A DNA stretch of 64,000 nt, from contig NZ_JAPWGX010000001.1 of NCBI RefSeq assembly GCF_027213965.1, positions 620,001-684,000 of the forward strand. The letters are read 5' to 3'. This DNA is from Maritalea porphyrae (lineage in GTDB: Bacteria > Pseudomonadota > Alphaproteobacteria > Rhizobiales > Devosiaceae). Each line of letters opens with the position of its first letter. The stretch's first letter is position 1. Positions 8,706 through 16,549 of the stretch are shown one piece after another. A model generated the notes under the pieces. That model searched no databases, was not told the origin of the DNA, and saw only the letters and a program-made list of their open reading frames with translations. Both the position numbers and the translations under genes were made by a program.

Positions 8706-11700
8706 TTAGGTTCTTTACCGGCCATCCAACGATTGCCAACCTATTGATGATCTTGTTTATTGCCGCCGGGTTTCTTGTCGGCCCAAGCTTGTTGCGGGAA
8801 ACATTTCCGCATGCTGATTTGAACAAAGTCGAAGTGAATGTGCCCTACCCAAGTGCGCGACCTGAAGATGTGGAAAGCGCAATTTGCGAACGGCTGGAGG
8901 GGGCTCTAGACGCGGTGAATGGCATTGAGCGACAATCATGCGAGGCGCGCGAAGGGTCGGCACGTGTGGTGATCACCATGCGCGAAGGTGCAGATTTTCA
9001 AACATTTGTTGCCGACATCAAATCCGAAGTTGAGGCGATTTCGGATTTTCCAGATCGAGCTGAGACACCTCGGACCAAGCCACTTGGGCAAACTGACTTT
9101 GTTGCTTCTGTTGCGATAACGGGTCCAAAGGCGCGCACAGACCTCAAAGACTATGCTGAGGAGGTGCGTACCCGAATGTTGCGTTGGGGTGGCATTCCAA
9201 AAGTTGACATTACAGGCTTTTCGACCCGTGAACTACGCATTGGCTTGAACACCGCAGCCCTGCAGCAGTTTGGCATATCAGTTTCCGACGTCAGTCGTGC
9301 AGTACAGGCAAGCAGTCTCGATTTGCCCGCAGGCAGCATTCAAACATCCACCGAAACCTTATTGATAAGGGTCAACGATGAGCGTCGTGAACGCCACGAT
9401 CTGGCGGCATTAGTCGTGCGTTCTTCTGCCACCGGCGGCCAAGTTAGATTGGGTGATATTGCAGATATCACTGAGCGGTTCGCGCTAGAAGATGACCATA
9501 TCATGTTCGACGGCAAACTAGCTGCAATTCTTGATGTTACCAAAACACGCGCTGAAGATTCCCTGCGCATAGTCGACGCACTAAACGCGTTCCTAGACGC
9601 AGAGCGCCAACAAGCGCCTCCTGGCGTAACCTTGGAAATAGCCACTGATGCCGCATCCGTTGTGGGCGAACGATTGACCCTGGTTGTGGTCAACGGCCTA
9701 CAAGGGCTTGGCTTGGTTTTCCTTGTGTTATGGCTCTTCTTCGGGTTCCGATTTTCGTTCTGGGTAGCGATGGGGTTGCCCGTTTCGTTCATGGGCGGTG
9801 TAGCGCTGATGGGTGTGATCGGCTACTCGTTGAACCTGATGACAACCCTCGGATTATTAATTGTCATTGGCTTGTTGATGGATGACGCCATCGTCATCGC
9901 TGAAAACATTGCACGTCTACGAGAAAAGGGCTTGAGCGCGTTTGAGGCCGCTGTGGAGGGAGCGAGGCAGGTCTTTCCCAATGTGTTGGCTTCTTTTGCA
10001 ACAACAGCCATGATTTTCGGTTCTTTAGCGTTCTTGTCTGGTGATCTTGGTGCGGTGCTACGAGTGGTCCCTGTTGTCATGCTGTTTGTTCTGTCGATTT
10101 CCCTTATTGAGGCATTTCTAATTCTGCCACACCACCTCGTGCACAGCATTGAAAAACTGGCAAACCCCCGCGGGATGCGTGCGCGTGTTGAAACCGGAAT
10201 GAATTGGCTGCGAGAAGAAGCTGTTGGGCCGTTGGTGGATTTTACCATTCGCTGGCGCTATGCAACGGCGGGATTGAGTTTTGCAGTTCTTCTTGTTGCG
10301 GTCGGCATGCTTGCTGGCGGCTATTTGAAATTTACTGCATTTCCAGAGCTGGATGGCGACACGATCGTGGCACGAGTTTTGCTGCCACAAGGAACGCCCC
10401 TAGCCCGCACGCAAGAAGTTGTTGCGACCTTGGAAGCTGGGCTGGAAACAGTAAATATGGAATTGTCACCTGACCAGCCAGATGGTGCGAAGTTGATCCG
10501 CCATGTGTCTGTATTTTATGGCGTGAACAGAGATGCTTTTGAAACGGGCGCGCATGTGGCAACCGTCAGCGTTGACCTGCTCCCATCCGCGCTACGCAAG
10601 TCTCGTCCCGACGCAATAATGGAACGTTGGCGAGCGGTCGTTGGGCCAGTACCCGACGTGCTCAGCCTGAAGTTTGCCGAGGCAACAATCGGCCCGGCCG
10701 GCATTGCGATCGACATGCGCATAAAGGGCGATGATCTGAACATGCTGAAAGCAGCTTCGATCGAGTTGCAAGAGTGGATTTGGCAATATGAAGGCGTTAC
10801 CAGCGTGCTCGACGACCTGCGCCCCGGCAAACGTGAAATGCGCATCCGGTTAAATGACGCCGCTGGCCCAATGGGCGTAACAGCTGCAATGGTTGCCGAT
10901 CAACTACGGGCAGCCTATTTCGGCACTACTGTCAGCGAAATGCAAGTGAACGGCCAATTGCTAGAGGTTACCGCGCAATTCGCCGTTCAGGACCAGATAA
11001 GCATCTCTCAATTTGACGGTTTCATTATTGCGCGAGCTGACGGTTCGTTTGTGCCGTTGGCTGTCGTCGCGGACGTTGAAATGGGACAAGGTTTCAGCCG
11101 CATCAACCGCGAAAACGGGATACGCACGGTAACGGTACAGGGCGCAATTGACACGCGAATTGCCAACGCGAACGCAGTTGTCAACGACACCTTGACGCGG
11201 TTTGTGCCCGAGCTGCTCTCACGCTACCCCGGCATAACGCTTGATGTTGAAGGACAAAACGCAGAGGCGAGCAAAACGCAAAAATCGATGCTTGTCGGGT
11301 TTATGATCGGCTTGATCGGGGTATTTCTGCTATTGAGCTTCTTGTTCCGCTCCTACATTGAACCGATTGTCGTGATGCTGATTATCCCATTGTCTTTGAC
11401 TGGATCGGTTTTTGGTCACATGGCCATGAGTTTGGATTTCTCAATGCCTAGCATGCTCGGTTTTGTAGCTTTGGCCGGGGTGGTTGTGAACAACTCAATC
11501 CTGTTGGTGGATTTTGTCAAGCACGAGCATGGCACCTCTAAAACCGTCGCTGAAGCAGCGTCGCGCGCCGCACGCGCAAGGTTTAGAGCCATATTCTTAA
11601 CGTCTCTAACCACCGTCGCTGGGCTGCTTCCAATTCTGCTGGAGACCAGCCTTCAAGCACAAATCCTTATTCCGCTGGTTGCCAGTCTTGTTTTCGGTTT

Positions 11701-11830
11701 GTTGGCTGCGGGCATCATCGTTTTATTCGTGTTGCCGGCGATTTATGCAATCTTAGATGATATGGGGTTGAGTACGTTGGCAAGAGAGCGCGGGGAAAAG
11801 GCGGAAAAGGGAACGTTCGCGCAAGACTGA
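8702..11830 (+). CDS. RND-family efflux permease (AcrB/HAE1-like)
   Basis: This 1042-residue inner-membrane proton antiporter has the normal RND architecture. One helix at the N-terminus is followed by a large periplasmic loop, helices 2-6, a second helix-plus-loop unit and the last helices. The proton-relay Asp pair is present in G-L-L-M-D-D-A-I-V-I-A-E-N near residue 395. The matching second-half segment V-V-N-N-S-I-L-L-V-D-F is near residue 935. The first residues show the typical RND N-terminus. Substrate specificity is not readable. It closes the four-gene coupled operon that starts at 6332. Confidence 0.92.
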   Translation: MIRFFTGHPTIANLLMILFIAAGFLVGPSLLRETFPHADLNKVEVNVPYPSARPEDVESAICERLEGALDAVNGIERQSCEAREGSARVVITMREGADFQTFVADIKSEVEAISDFPDRAETPRTKPLGQTDFVASVAITGPKARTDLKDYAEEVRTRMLRWGGIPKVDITGFSTRELRIGLNTAALQQFGISVSDVSRAVQASSLDLPAGSIQTSTETLLIRVNDERRERHDLAALVVRSSATGGQVRLGDIADITERFALEDDHIMFDGKLAAILDVTKTRAEDSLRIVDALNAFLDAERQQAPPGVTLEIATDAASVVGERLTLVVVNGLQGLGLVFLVLWLFFGFRFSFWVAMGLPVSFMGGVALMGVIGYSLNLMTTLGLLIVIGLLMDDAIVIAENIARLREKGLSAFEAAVEGARQVFPNVLASFATTAMIFGSLAFLSGDLGAVLRVVPVVMLFVLSISLIEAFLILPHHLVHSIEKLANPRGMRARVETGMNWLREEAVGPLVDFTIRWRYATAGLSFAVLLVAVGMLAGGYLKFTAFPELDGDTIVARVLLPQGTPLARTQEVVATLEAGLETVNMELSPDQPDGAKLIRHVSVFYGVNRDAFETGAHVATVSVDLLPSALRKSRPDAIMERWRAVVGPVPDVLSLKFAEATIGPAGIAIDMRIKGDDLNMLKAASIELQEWIWQYEGVTSVLDDLRPGKREMRIRLNDAAGPMGVTAAMVADQLRAAYFGTTVSEMQVNGQLLEVTAQFAVQDQISISQFDGFIIARADGSFVPLAVVADVEMGQGFSRINRENGIRTVTVQGAIDTRIANANAVVNDTLTRFVPELLSRYPGITLDVEGQNAEASKTQKSMLVGFMIGLIGVFLLLSFLFRSYIEPIVVMLIIPLSLTGSVFGHMAMSLDFSMPSMLGFVALAGVVVNNSILLVDFVKHEHGTSKTVAEAASRAARARFRAIFLTSLTTVAGLLPILLETSLQAQILIPLVASLVFGLLAAGIIVLFVLPAIYAILDDMGLSTLARERGEKAEKGTFAQD

Positions 11831-12180
11831 TCATCAACGAGGTGCTCAGTTCTTGGTTTCTAAACCGTTCGGTAAAATTATGTTGTCGGCCAATAAACTC
11901 GTTTAGCTCTTGCTGCGTCTCAATGCGCAGCGTCATCTTGTTCCACGGCAGAGCGTCGAAGCTATGTCGGCATTTGAGTGTTCCACACAAATGAATAGCC
12001 TGACTTAGTTTGATCAGTTTAATAACACTTCAAAAATGCGCCGCGAACTTCCACTTTCCGCCCATATCACTTATTCGCCGATTTTTACGTTTGGTAACTT
12101 TGTCCACAAAGCTGACTTTCTTGCACCCAAAGAAAAATGATGAGATGCAATGCGGCTAGTGGCGCTGTTGTCTATCGCAG
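11831..12180. other. Gene-free spacer after the RND operon
   Basis: No credible gene is seen. The only open frames are short, without a ribosome site or family resemblance, and one of them runs antisense through the end of the RND gene. No strong hairpin with a U-run was found directly after the RND stop. The spacer leads into the repeat region at 12181. Confidence 0.5.
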
Positions 12181-12392
12181 TTGCACCCTGTGGAAATGCC
12201 TTATGGATCCCCGGGTCAAGCCTGAGGATGACGGGTGTTGGTGTGGTGGGTGTTGTGCCAATCAGGTTGGTCCAAGGCCACATTTAGGTGCTTGCCCTGC
12301 GCCTGCGCGGCCTGGTCCCGGGCAGCCAAGTGGTTTTGCGACGGTGTTGCCCCCCCACCGGGGCATTCCCGGCCTTGAGCCGGGATCAGCTG
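12181..12392 (+). repeat. Long direct repeat, copy A (REP-type composite)
   Basis: Copy A begins TTGCACCCTGTGGAAA and continues through the palindromic unit ATCCCCGGGTCAAGCC. A GTTGGTGTGGTGGGTG tract and CAGGTTGGTCCAAGGCCACA follow, and it ends near the palindromic CCCGGCCTTGAGCC segment. Essentially the same ordered blocks recur in copy B, 640 bases downstream. Short frames inside translate to peptides such as D-P-R-V-K-P-E-D-D-G, a familiar spurious product of alphaproteobacterial palindromic repeats. It is not a gene. Confidence 0.85.
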
Positions 12393-12445
12393 GACTAGTT
12401 TCGCCGCGTGCAGAATTATGAGCTGCGGTTTTTGGAAAGTCCGGC

Positions 12446-12510
12446 CTGGGTCCCTGCCTGCGCAGGGATGACGGGTGTTGGTGTGGTGGGTGCGGTGCGC
12501 CACAATTGGT
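12446..12510 (+). repeat. Partial diverged copy of the REP-type unit
   Basis: This segment has the same ending (GATGACGGGTGTTGGTGTGG) as copies A and B, but a different palindrome core (CCCTGCCTGCGCAGGG). It lies between the two long copies. It indicates repeated insertion or recombination of the same element family here. Confidence 0.7.
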
Positions 12511-12591
12511 CCCTGACAGCTTTTCAGCGCTCTCGCGGAGCGGGTTGGTTAGGGACAAAGCAAACTGATGGGCGTTCAACACCACCCTCAC

Positions 12592-12651
12592 CCTGAGCTT
12601 GTCGAAGGGTCAACAGCGAGTGCGCGCAGACCATCCTTCGACAAGCTCAGG
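12592..12651. repeat. Inverted pair of a dispersed 17-base repeat
   Basis: CCTGAGCTTGTCGAAGG at 12592-12608 is matched by its exact complement CCTTCGACAAGCTCAGG at 12635-12651. The intervening segment is 26 bases. This word is known as a highly dispersed element in many alphaproteobacterial genomes. A weaker relative (GCTTCGGCAGGCTCAGGATA) sits at about 16459-16479 in the spacer after the ABC permease. Confidence 0.8.
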
Positions 12652-12747
12652 ATTAGGCATTACCCGCGCTCAGGATGGGGCTTTGTTTGCGCTCAGGTAC
12701 GGTGTTGGTGTTGGCGAGTTTTCGTTTTCGCTGAAAACATCCCCTTT

Positions 12748-12777
12748 CGTCACCCTCGGGCTTGACCCGAGGGGCCA
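12748..12777 (-). repeat. Inverted copy of the palindromic REP core
   Basis: The arms CCCTCGGG and CCCGAGGG around CTTGA form an eight-base-pair hairpin. Read on the minus strand the segment matches the core of copies A and B, including the flanking GTGACG/GATGACG. The same element is therefore present here in the opposite orientation. Confidence 0.75.
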
Positions 12778-12820
12778 TGGTGAGGCGAAGCGCGGTCAGC
12801 AATGATAATAGAAACCGCCG

Positions 12821-13027
12821 TTGCACCCTGTGGAAACGCAGCATGGATCCCCGGGTCAAGCCCGAGGATGACGGCGTTGGTGTGGTGGGTGTTGTGCCTT
12901 TCAGGTTGGTCCAAGGCCACATTTGGGTGCTTGCCCTGCGCAGGCAGGTCCGAGACATCCAAGTGGCTTTGCGACGGCCTTGCCGCACCCACCGGGCATT
13001 CCCGGCCTTGAGCCAGCATCAGCTGCG
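12821..13027 (+). repeat. Long direct repeat, copy B (REP-type composite)
   Basis: This is the second copy of the ~200-base composite seen at 12181. It has the same order of blocks: TTGCACCCTGTGGAAA, ATCCCCGGGTCAAGCC, GTTGGTGTGGTGGGTG, AGGTTGGTCCAAGGCCACA and GCATTCCCGGCCTTGAGCC. Most differences are point changes. A shortened and altered stretch lies in the middle, around 12940-12990. The copies could support deletion or inversion by recombination. Confidence 0.85.
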
Positions 13028-13174
13028 GCGGGCAAAGGACGCGTTTCGCTGGTTGAAAATTAAGCGCAGCGGATGCTTTGAACAGTTTTTTAAAAAAATT
13101 TCTGTGAGATGTAGGATTCACGAGCTGGCAATCGTCCTATGGTCATCGAAACACAATTAAAAGGATTTTACGCA

Positions 13175-13564
13175 ATGTTTGAAGTTACACCGTTCTATGC
13201 GTTAGTCGTCGCTGTTATCTATCTGGCGCTTTGGTTCCGCATTACTGCCTACCGATCTGCGAAGGCTATCTCCATAGGCGACGGAGGGGATCAAATGCTT
13301 TTACAACGCATACGGCAACACGGAAACTGCTTCGAATGGTCCACTTTCATTCTTATACTTATGATTCTTGCTGAGGGAATGAACGCGCCATCAATCTACT
13401 TGCATATCTCGGGTGTCCTGTTGATCATCGGACGAATTGCTCATCCGTTCGGACTGAAAATTGACAACGCTGCCCATCCCCTCCGATATGTTGGCAATGG
13501 AACCAACATTCTTGCTGCCCTGAGCGCAATGGTTTGTTTGGTCTTCAATATTTTTGGACTTTAA
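13175..13564 (+). CDS. MAPEG family membrane protein
   Basis: This 129-residue protein has four hydrophobic helices. The MAPEG pattern is visible: R-x-x-A-x-x-N-x-x-E is represented here by R-Q-H-G-N-C-F-E-W near residue 47, and the H-I-S-G-V-L-L-I-I-G-R-I-A-H stretch follows. The family includes membrane glutathione transferases and eicosanoid enzymes. Bacterial members are mostly uncharacterised. The ATG at 13175 follows an AAAAGGA ribosome site, while the in-frame start 12 codons upstream has none. It precedes the DGPF/ECF pair by 39 bases, on the same strand. Confidence 0.85.
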   Translation: MFEVTPFYALVVAVIYLALWFRITAYRSAKAISIGDGGDQMLLQRIRQHGNCFEWSTFILILMILAEGMNAPSIYLHISGVLLIIGRIAHPFGLKIDNAAHPLRYVGNGTNILAALSAMVCLVFNIFGL

Positions 13565-13603
13565 ACGACGCACAATCAGATTTTTTTTAAAGGAAACCGA
13601 CTT

Positions 13604-13966
13604 ATGAAATATATGCTTTTGATCTTTAATGACCCTGCACTTGAACCAAGTTATGGAACGCCCGAGTTTGATACAATGATGTCCGATTTTTTCGCCGCAA
13701 ATGAAAAAATGAAAGCTGATGGCGTTCTGTGTGGAGGAGAAGGCCTGCAGGGCATTGAAACGGCAACATCTTTGCGGATCAAGGCTGGCAAGGTGGAAAC
13801 AATGGATGGCCCATTTGCGGAAACGCGCGAGCATTTGGGGGGCTACTATGTCATTGATACGGCAGACTTAGATTCTGCTCTATCTTATGCGGCCTTAATT
13901 CCATCGGCGAATTTTGGCACGATCGAGGTTCGCCCGTTGATGGATTACAACCCGGCAGGCAATTAG
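13604..13966 (+). CDS. YciI/DGPF-domain protein, partner of the ECF sigma factor
   Basis: This 120-residue YCII-related protein has the diagnostic D-G-P-F-A-E-T-R-E motif near residue 68, plus G-G-Y-Y-V-I. Such DGPF proteins are regularly encoded next to ECF42-type sigma factors. Their biochemical role is not known, although a dimeric ferredoxin-like alpha-beta fold is established for the family. An AAAGGAAA ribosome site lies before the ATG. Only two bases separate its stop from the sigma factor start, so the pair is co-transcribed. Confidence 0.88.
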   Translation: MKYMLLIFNDPALEPSYGTPEFDTMMSDFFAANEKMKADGVLCGGEGLQGIETATSLRIKAGKVETMDGPFAETREHLGGYYVIDTADLDSALSYAALIPSANFGTIEVRPLMDYNPAGN

Positions 13967-13968
13967 AC

Positions 13969-15213
13969 ATGAGTTCCGCCGCCCCCAAAGCCATTGCCAT
14001 TCAGAATGCCATAAACGATGTAATGAGCAATGACAGGGGGCGGCTGCTGGCGGGCCTTATTTCAAGGCTTTCTGACTTTCAGCTTGCCGAAGACGCTTTG
14101 CAAGAAGCGTTGATTTCGGCGTTAAGCCATTGGGGGCGCTCTGGTATCCCTCACGCGCCGACTGCATGGTTAATGAAAGTGGCTCTTAACAAAGGCATCG
14201 ATCGCCTTAGATCTCAGATGCGAGAAAGCCACAAAGTTGAGCAATTCAGTTTTGTAACGAGTGATGTTGCACACCCCACAACGAGAGAAGAAATTCCAGA
14301 CGAACGCCTAAGGCTGATCTTTGCTTGTTGTCATCCGGCGCTTGAAATAAAATCTCGTGTGGCGCTAACTCTGCGCACGGTGAGTGGTCTTACAACACGC
14401 GAAATTGCAAATGCATTTTTGGACACCGAAAAGACGATGGGGCAGCGGCTGACCCGATCTAAGTCAAAGATCAAAGCAAAAGGCATCGGGTTTGCGGTTC
14501 CACAATCTGAAATGTGGGATGACCGTTTAAATGCTGTTCTGGCGACCATCTATTTGATTTTCACCACTGGCTACGTGATTGAAGATGAGGCTGAAAGAGA
14601 CCTTTGCGGAGAAGCAATTTTTCTGGGCCGATTGCTCAATGACTTGAAACCAAATGAACCAGAAATTGAAGGCATTCTCGCTTTGATGTTGCTCACACAT
14701 GCGCGTCTGCCGGCCAGAGTGGGCGCGGACGGTCTAAGCAAACCAATTGAGGAACAGGATCGCTCACTGTGGCAAGAAACATTGATTGAAGAAGGCAGGA
14801 TGTTTCTTCGCAATGCCGTCGCCCGTCGGTCCCCTCAAGCCTTCCAGATCAAAGCGGCAATTGCAGATTGTCATATGACCAAGGGTTCGCCTGATTGGAT
14901 GCAAATGTCACTCCTGTACCAATCTCTTTGGCATTTTGAGCCAACGCCCGTCATTGCGTTGAACTGGGCCGTGGTCATGGCTGAACTTGGTCACCTGGAA
15001 ACGGCGCTTAAGAAGATCGACAGCCTTGAGGGCGATTTATCGGCCTTTCAACCATGGCATGCCGCCCGTGCGAGCATCTTGTTGAAATTGGGACACTTTG
15101 AAGAGGCAACAACGGCATACAAGACAGCCATTGAAACTGCTCCCGACGCCCCCTCAAGAGCATTCCTTGCAGCAAAACTGACCGCTGCGCAAAAGCATGG
15201 ATCCAACAGCTGA
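13969..15213 (+). CDS. ECF42-like RNA polymerase sigma factor with C-terminal extension
   Basis: Of 414 residues, the first ~175 hold sigma region 2 (F-Q-L-A-E-D-A-L-Q-E-A near residue 37) and region 4 (L-T-T-R-E-I-A-N-A-F near residue 140). The remaining ~230 residues form a TPR-like helical domain (for example A-L-N-W-A-V-V-M-A-E-L-G). That layout, plus an adjacent DGPF gene and no anti-sigma gene, defines the ECF42 group. In that group the C-terminal domain is thought to control activity. The target promoters are unknown. It is probably an environmental stress regulator, by family only. Confidence 0.9.
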   Translation: MSSAAPKAIAIQNAINDVMSNDRGRLLAGLISRLSDFQLAEDALQEALISALSHWGRSGIPHAPTAWLMKVALNKGIDRLRSQMRESHKVEQFSFVTSDVAHPTTREEIPDERLRLIFACCHPALEIKSRVALTLRTVSGLTTREIANAFLDTEKTMGQRLTRSKSKIKAKGIGFAVPQSEMWDDRLNAVLATIYLIFTTGYVIEDEAERDLCGEAIFLGRLLNDLKPNEPEIEGILALMLLTHARLPARVGADGLSKPIEEQDRSLWQETLIEEGRMFLRNAVARRSPQAFQIKAAIADCHMTKGSPDWMQMSLLYQSLWHFEPTPVIALNWAVVMAELGHLETALKKIDSLEGDLSAFQPWHAARASILLKLGHFEEATTAYKTAIETAPDAPSRAFLAAKLTAAQKHGSNS

Positions 15214-15380
15214 TTTTGGTGCCGAGCTGCAATTTGCTCACGAAGCCTCGCTTACATTGAATGTGGAAATCAAATAAGAGCGCTCCGCTTTTTTGGGAAA
15301 CCACGAAGTTGCGAAGTCTTGTCCTAAGCCGAAAGTCGCCCTTCAAGTAGGGTCCGTATCTAGTGCAGGACGCTGCCGCT

Positions 15381-16259
15381 CTAGGCCTTTACAGCGCCGG
15401 CGGTTAGGCCGTCAATCATGTGGCGTTGTAGGAAGAAGAAGATAATCATCACCGGTAAAACACCAATAATGCTGGCAGCCATAACTTCGTTCCAAGCGGA
15501 AAGTGAACCGCCGGACTGTAGATAGAGGCCCACGGCGAGCGGGTGGAGGTATTGTGAGGAGTTGAACGAAATAGCAATGATGAATTGTTGTGAGTAGGCG
15601 CCGATGAAGGTGGCGATGGTGACCACGACGAGGCCAGGCATGGCAATGGGGATGATCACCCGCCACAAAATGTATAGTCGGGAGGCACCGTCGGCCCAAG
15701 CGGCTTCTTCCAGTTCGCGGGGTATGCGCATTAAATAGGCGCGCAGCAGCCAAATGCCGATTGGGATCAGAAAGGCGGTGCCGGGCATGATCAGTGCCCA
15801 ATAGGTATTGAGCATGCCCAAATTCATCATGATTTTAAACAGCGGGATAACGAGCACAGCGCCGCCCACCATATTGACCGCCAGAAAGCTGGTGAGCAAA
15901 GCGCGGCTGCCCCAAAACTCAAAACGGGCGAATGCCCATGCGGCGGGGATCACCGCGGTGAGGGTAAGCAGTGTGACGCAAGTGGCTATGAAAAAGCTGT
16001 TCCAGATATAAAGCCAAAGCAAGGGGACGTTTTGCCAAACCGAAAAATAGGCATCAAAGCTCATGCCTTCGGTGATCACTTCGTAAGGAATTGAGATGAT
16101 TTTTCGCCATGGGCGCAGGGACACCAAAAATGCTTCAAAGAATGGCGCGAGTATAAAGGTGAGAAAAACAGCAATGCCGAGATAAATGCCAACTTTTTCG
16201 TACCAGCGATATTTGTTGATCAATTCACGGCCCCCTGCCTCGCGTTCTCCGCCAACCAA
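15381..16259 (-). CDS. Orphan carbohydrate ABC transporter permease (MalG type)
   Basis: This 292-residue inner-membrane permease has about six helices. The EAA loop that contacts the ATPase is intact (E-E-A-A-W-A-D-G-A-S near residue 185), so it belongs to the sugar-uptake MalG/UgpE branch. The first usable codon is a TTG directly after an in-frame TGA. No good ribosome site is visible, so the N-terminal ~15 residues are uncertain. The matching MalF-type permease, binding protein and ATPase are absent on both sides. The gene is either a remnant of a lost operon or works with components encoded elsewhere. Confidence 0.8.
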   Translation of the reverse strand: MVGGEREAGGRELINKYRWYEKVGIYLGIAVFLTFILAPFFEAFLVSLRPWRKIISIPYEVITEGMSFDAYFSVWQNVPLLWLYIWNSFFIATCVTLLTLTAVIPAAWAFARFEFWGSRALLTSFLAVNMVGGAVLVIPLFKIMMNLGMLNTYWALIMPGTAFLIPIGIWLLRAYLMRIPRELEEAAWADGASRLYILWRVIIPIAMPGLVVVTIATFIGAYSQQFIIAISFNSSQYLHPLAVGLYLQSGGSLSAWNEVMAASIIGVLPVMIIFFFLQRHMIDGLTAGAVKA

Positions 16260-16549
16260 TCAGCCCAAAACAATCGCAAAACAATTTGAGCCATTTTTTG
16301 ATTGAGTGGCGGTAGAGTTATCGCCAATAAGAAAAATCCCAATGGTTCATCCGCTAAACACTAGCAAATCACCGCGTCCAACTATTGAAGAAAGCTTGCA
16401 GAAGTTTGGTCGCAAGTAAACTGAAAATTGGTCTGGTTTTGGTATTTTTAATTGATATGCTTCGGCAGGCTCAGGATAAGGTCTTCTGCGATCGGCGCAG
16501 GGCCGCATTCTGGGCCGAGATCAAAAGCGACTAACGCCCCGATCCCGGC
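16260..16549. other. Spacer with degenerate repeats between the ABC permease and the oxidoreductase
   Basis: No gene is seen. The spacer contains a diverged copy of the dispersed CTTCGACAAGCTCAGG word near 16462-16477. It also contains an inverted pair GGCCGAGATC (16513-16522) and GATCCCGGCC (16541-16550, one mismatch) touching the stop codon of the Gfo/Idh gene. The left part is AT-rich and unassigned. Confidence 0.5.

Noticed and set aside
11715-11990. A 91-codon minus-strand frame at the end of the RND gene
   Set aside because: It half overlaps the RND gene, has no ribosome site and no similarity that I can recognise. It could be a gene remnant, but this is not supported.
12137-12805. Several open frames of 60-110 codons on both strands in the repeat region
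   Set aside because: They translate the palindromic repeats (for example D-P-R-V-K-P-E-D-D-G), overlap each other on both strands and lack ribosome sites.
12181-13027. CRISPR array
   Set aside because: The repeats are long, few and unevenly spaced, with no regular spacers and no cas genes nearby.
15277-15296. Terminator after the ECF sigma factor gene
   Set aside because: A T-run is present, but the stem is only about four base pairs with a mismatch, too weak to list.
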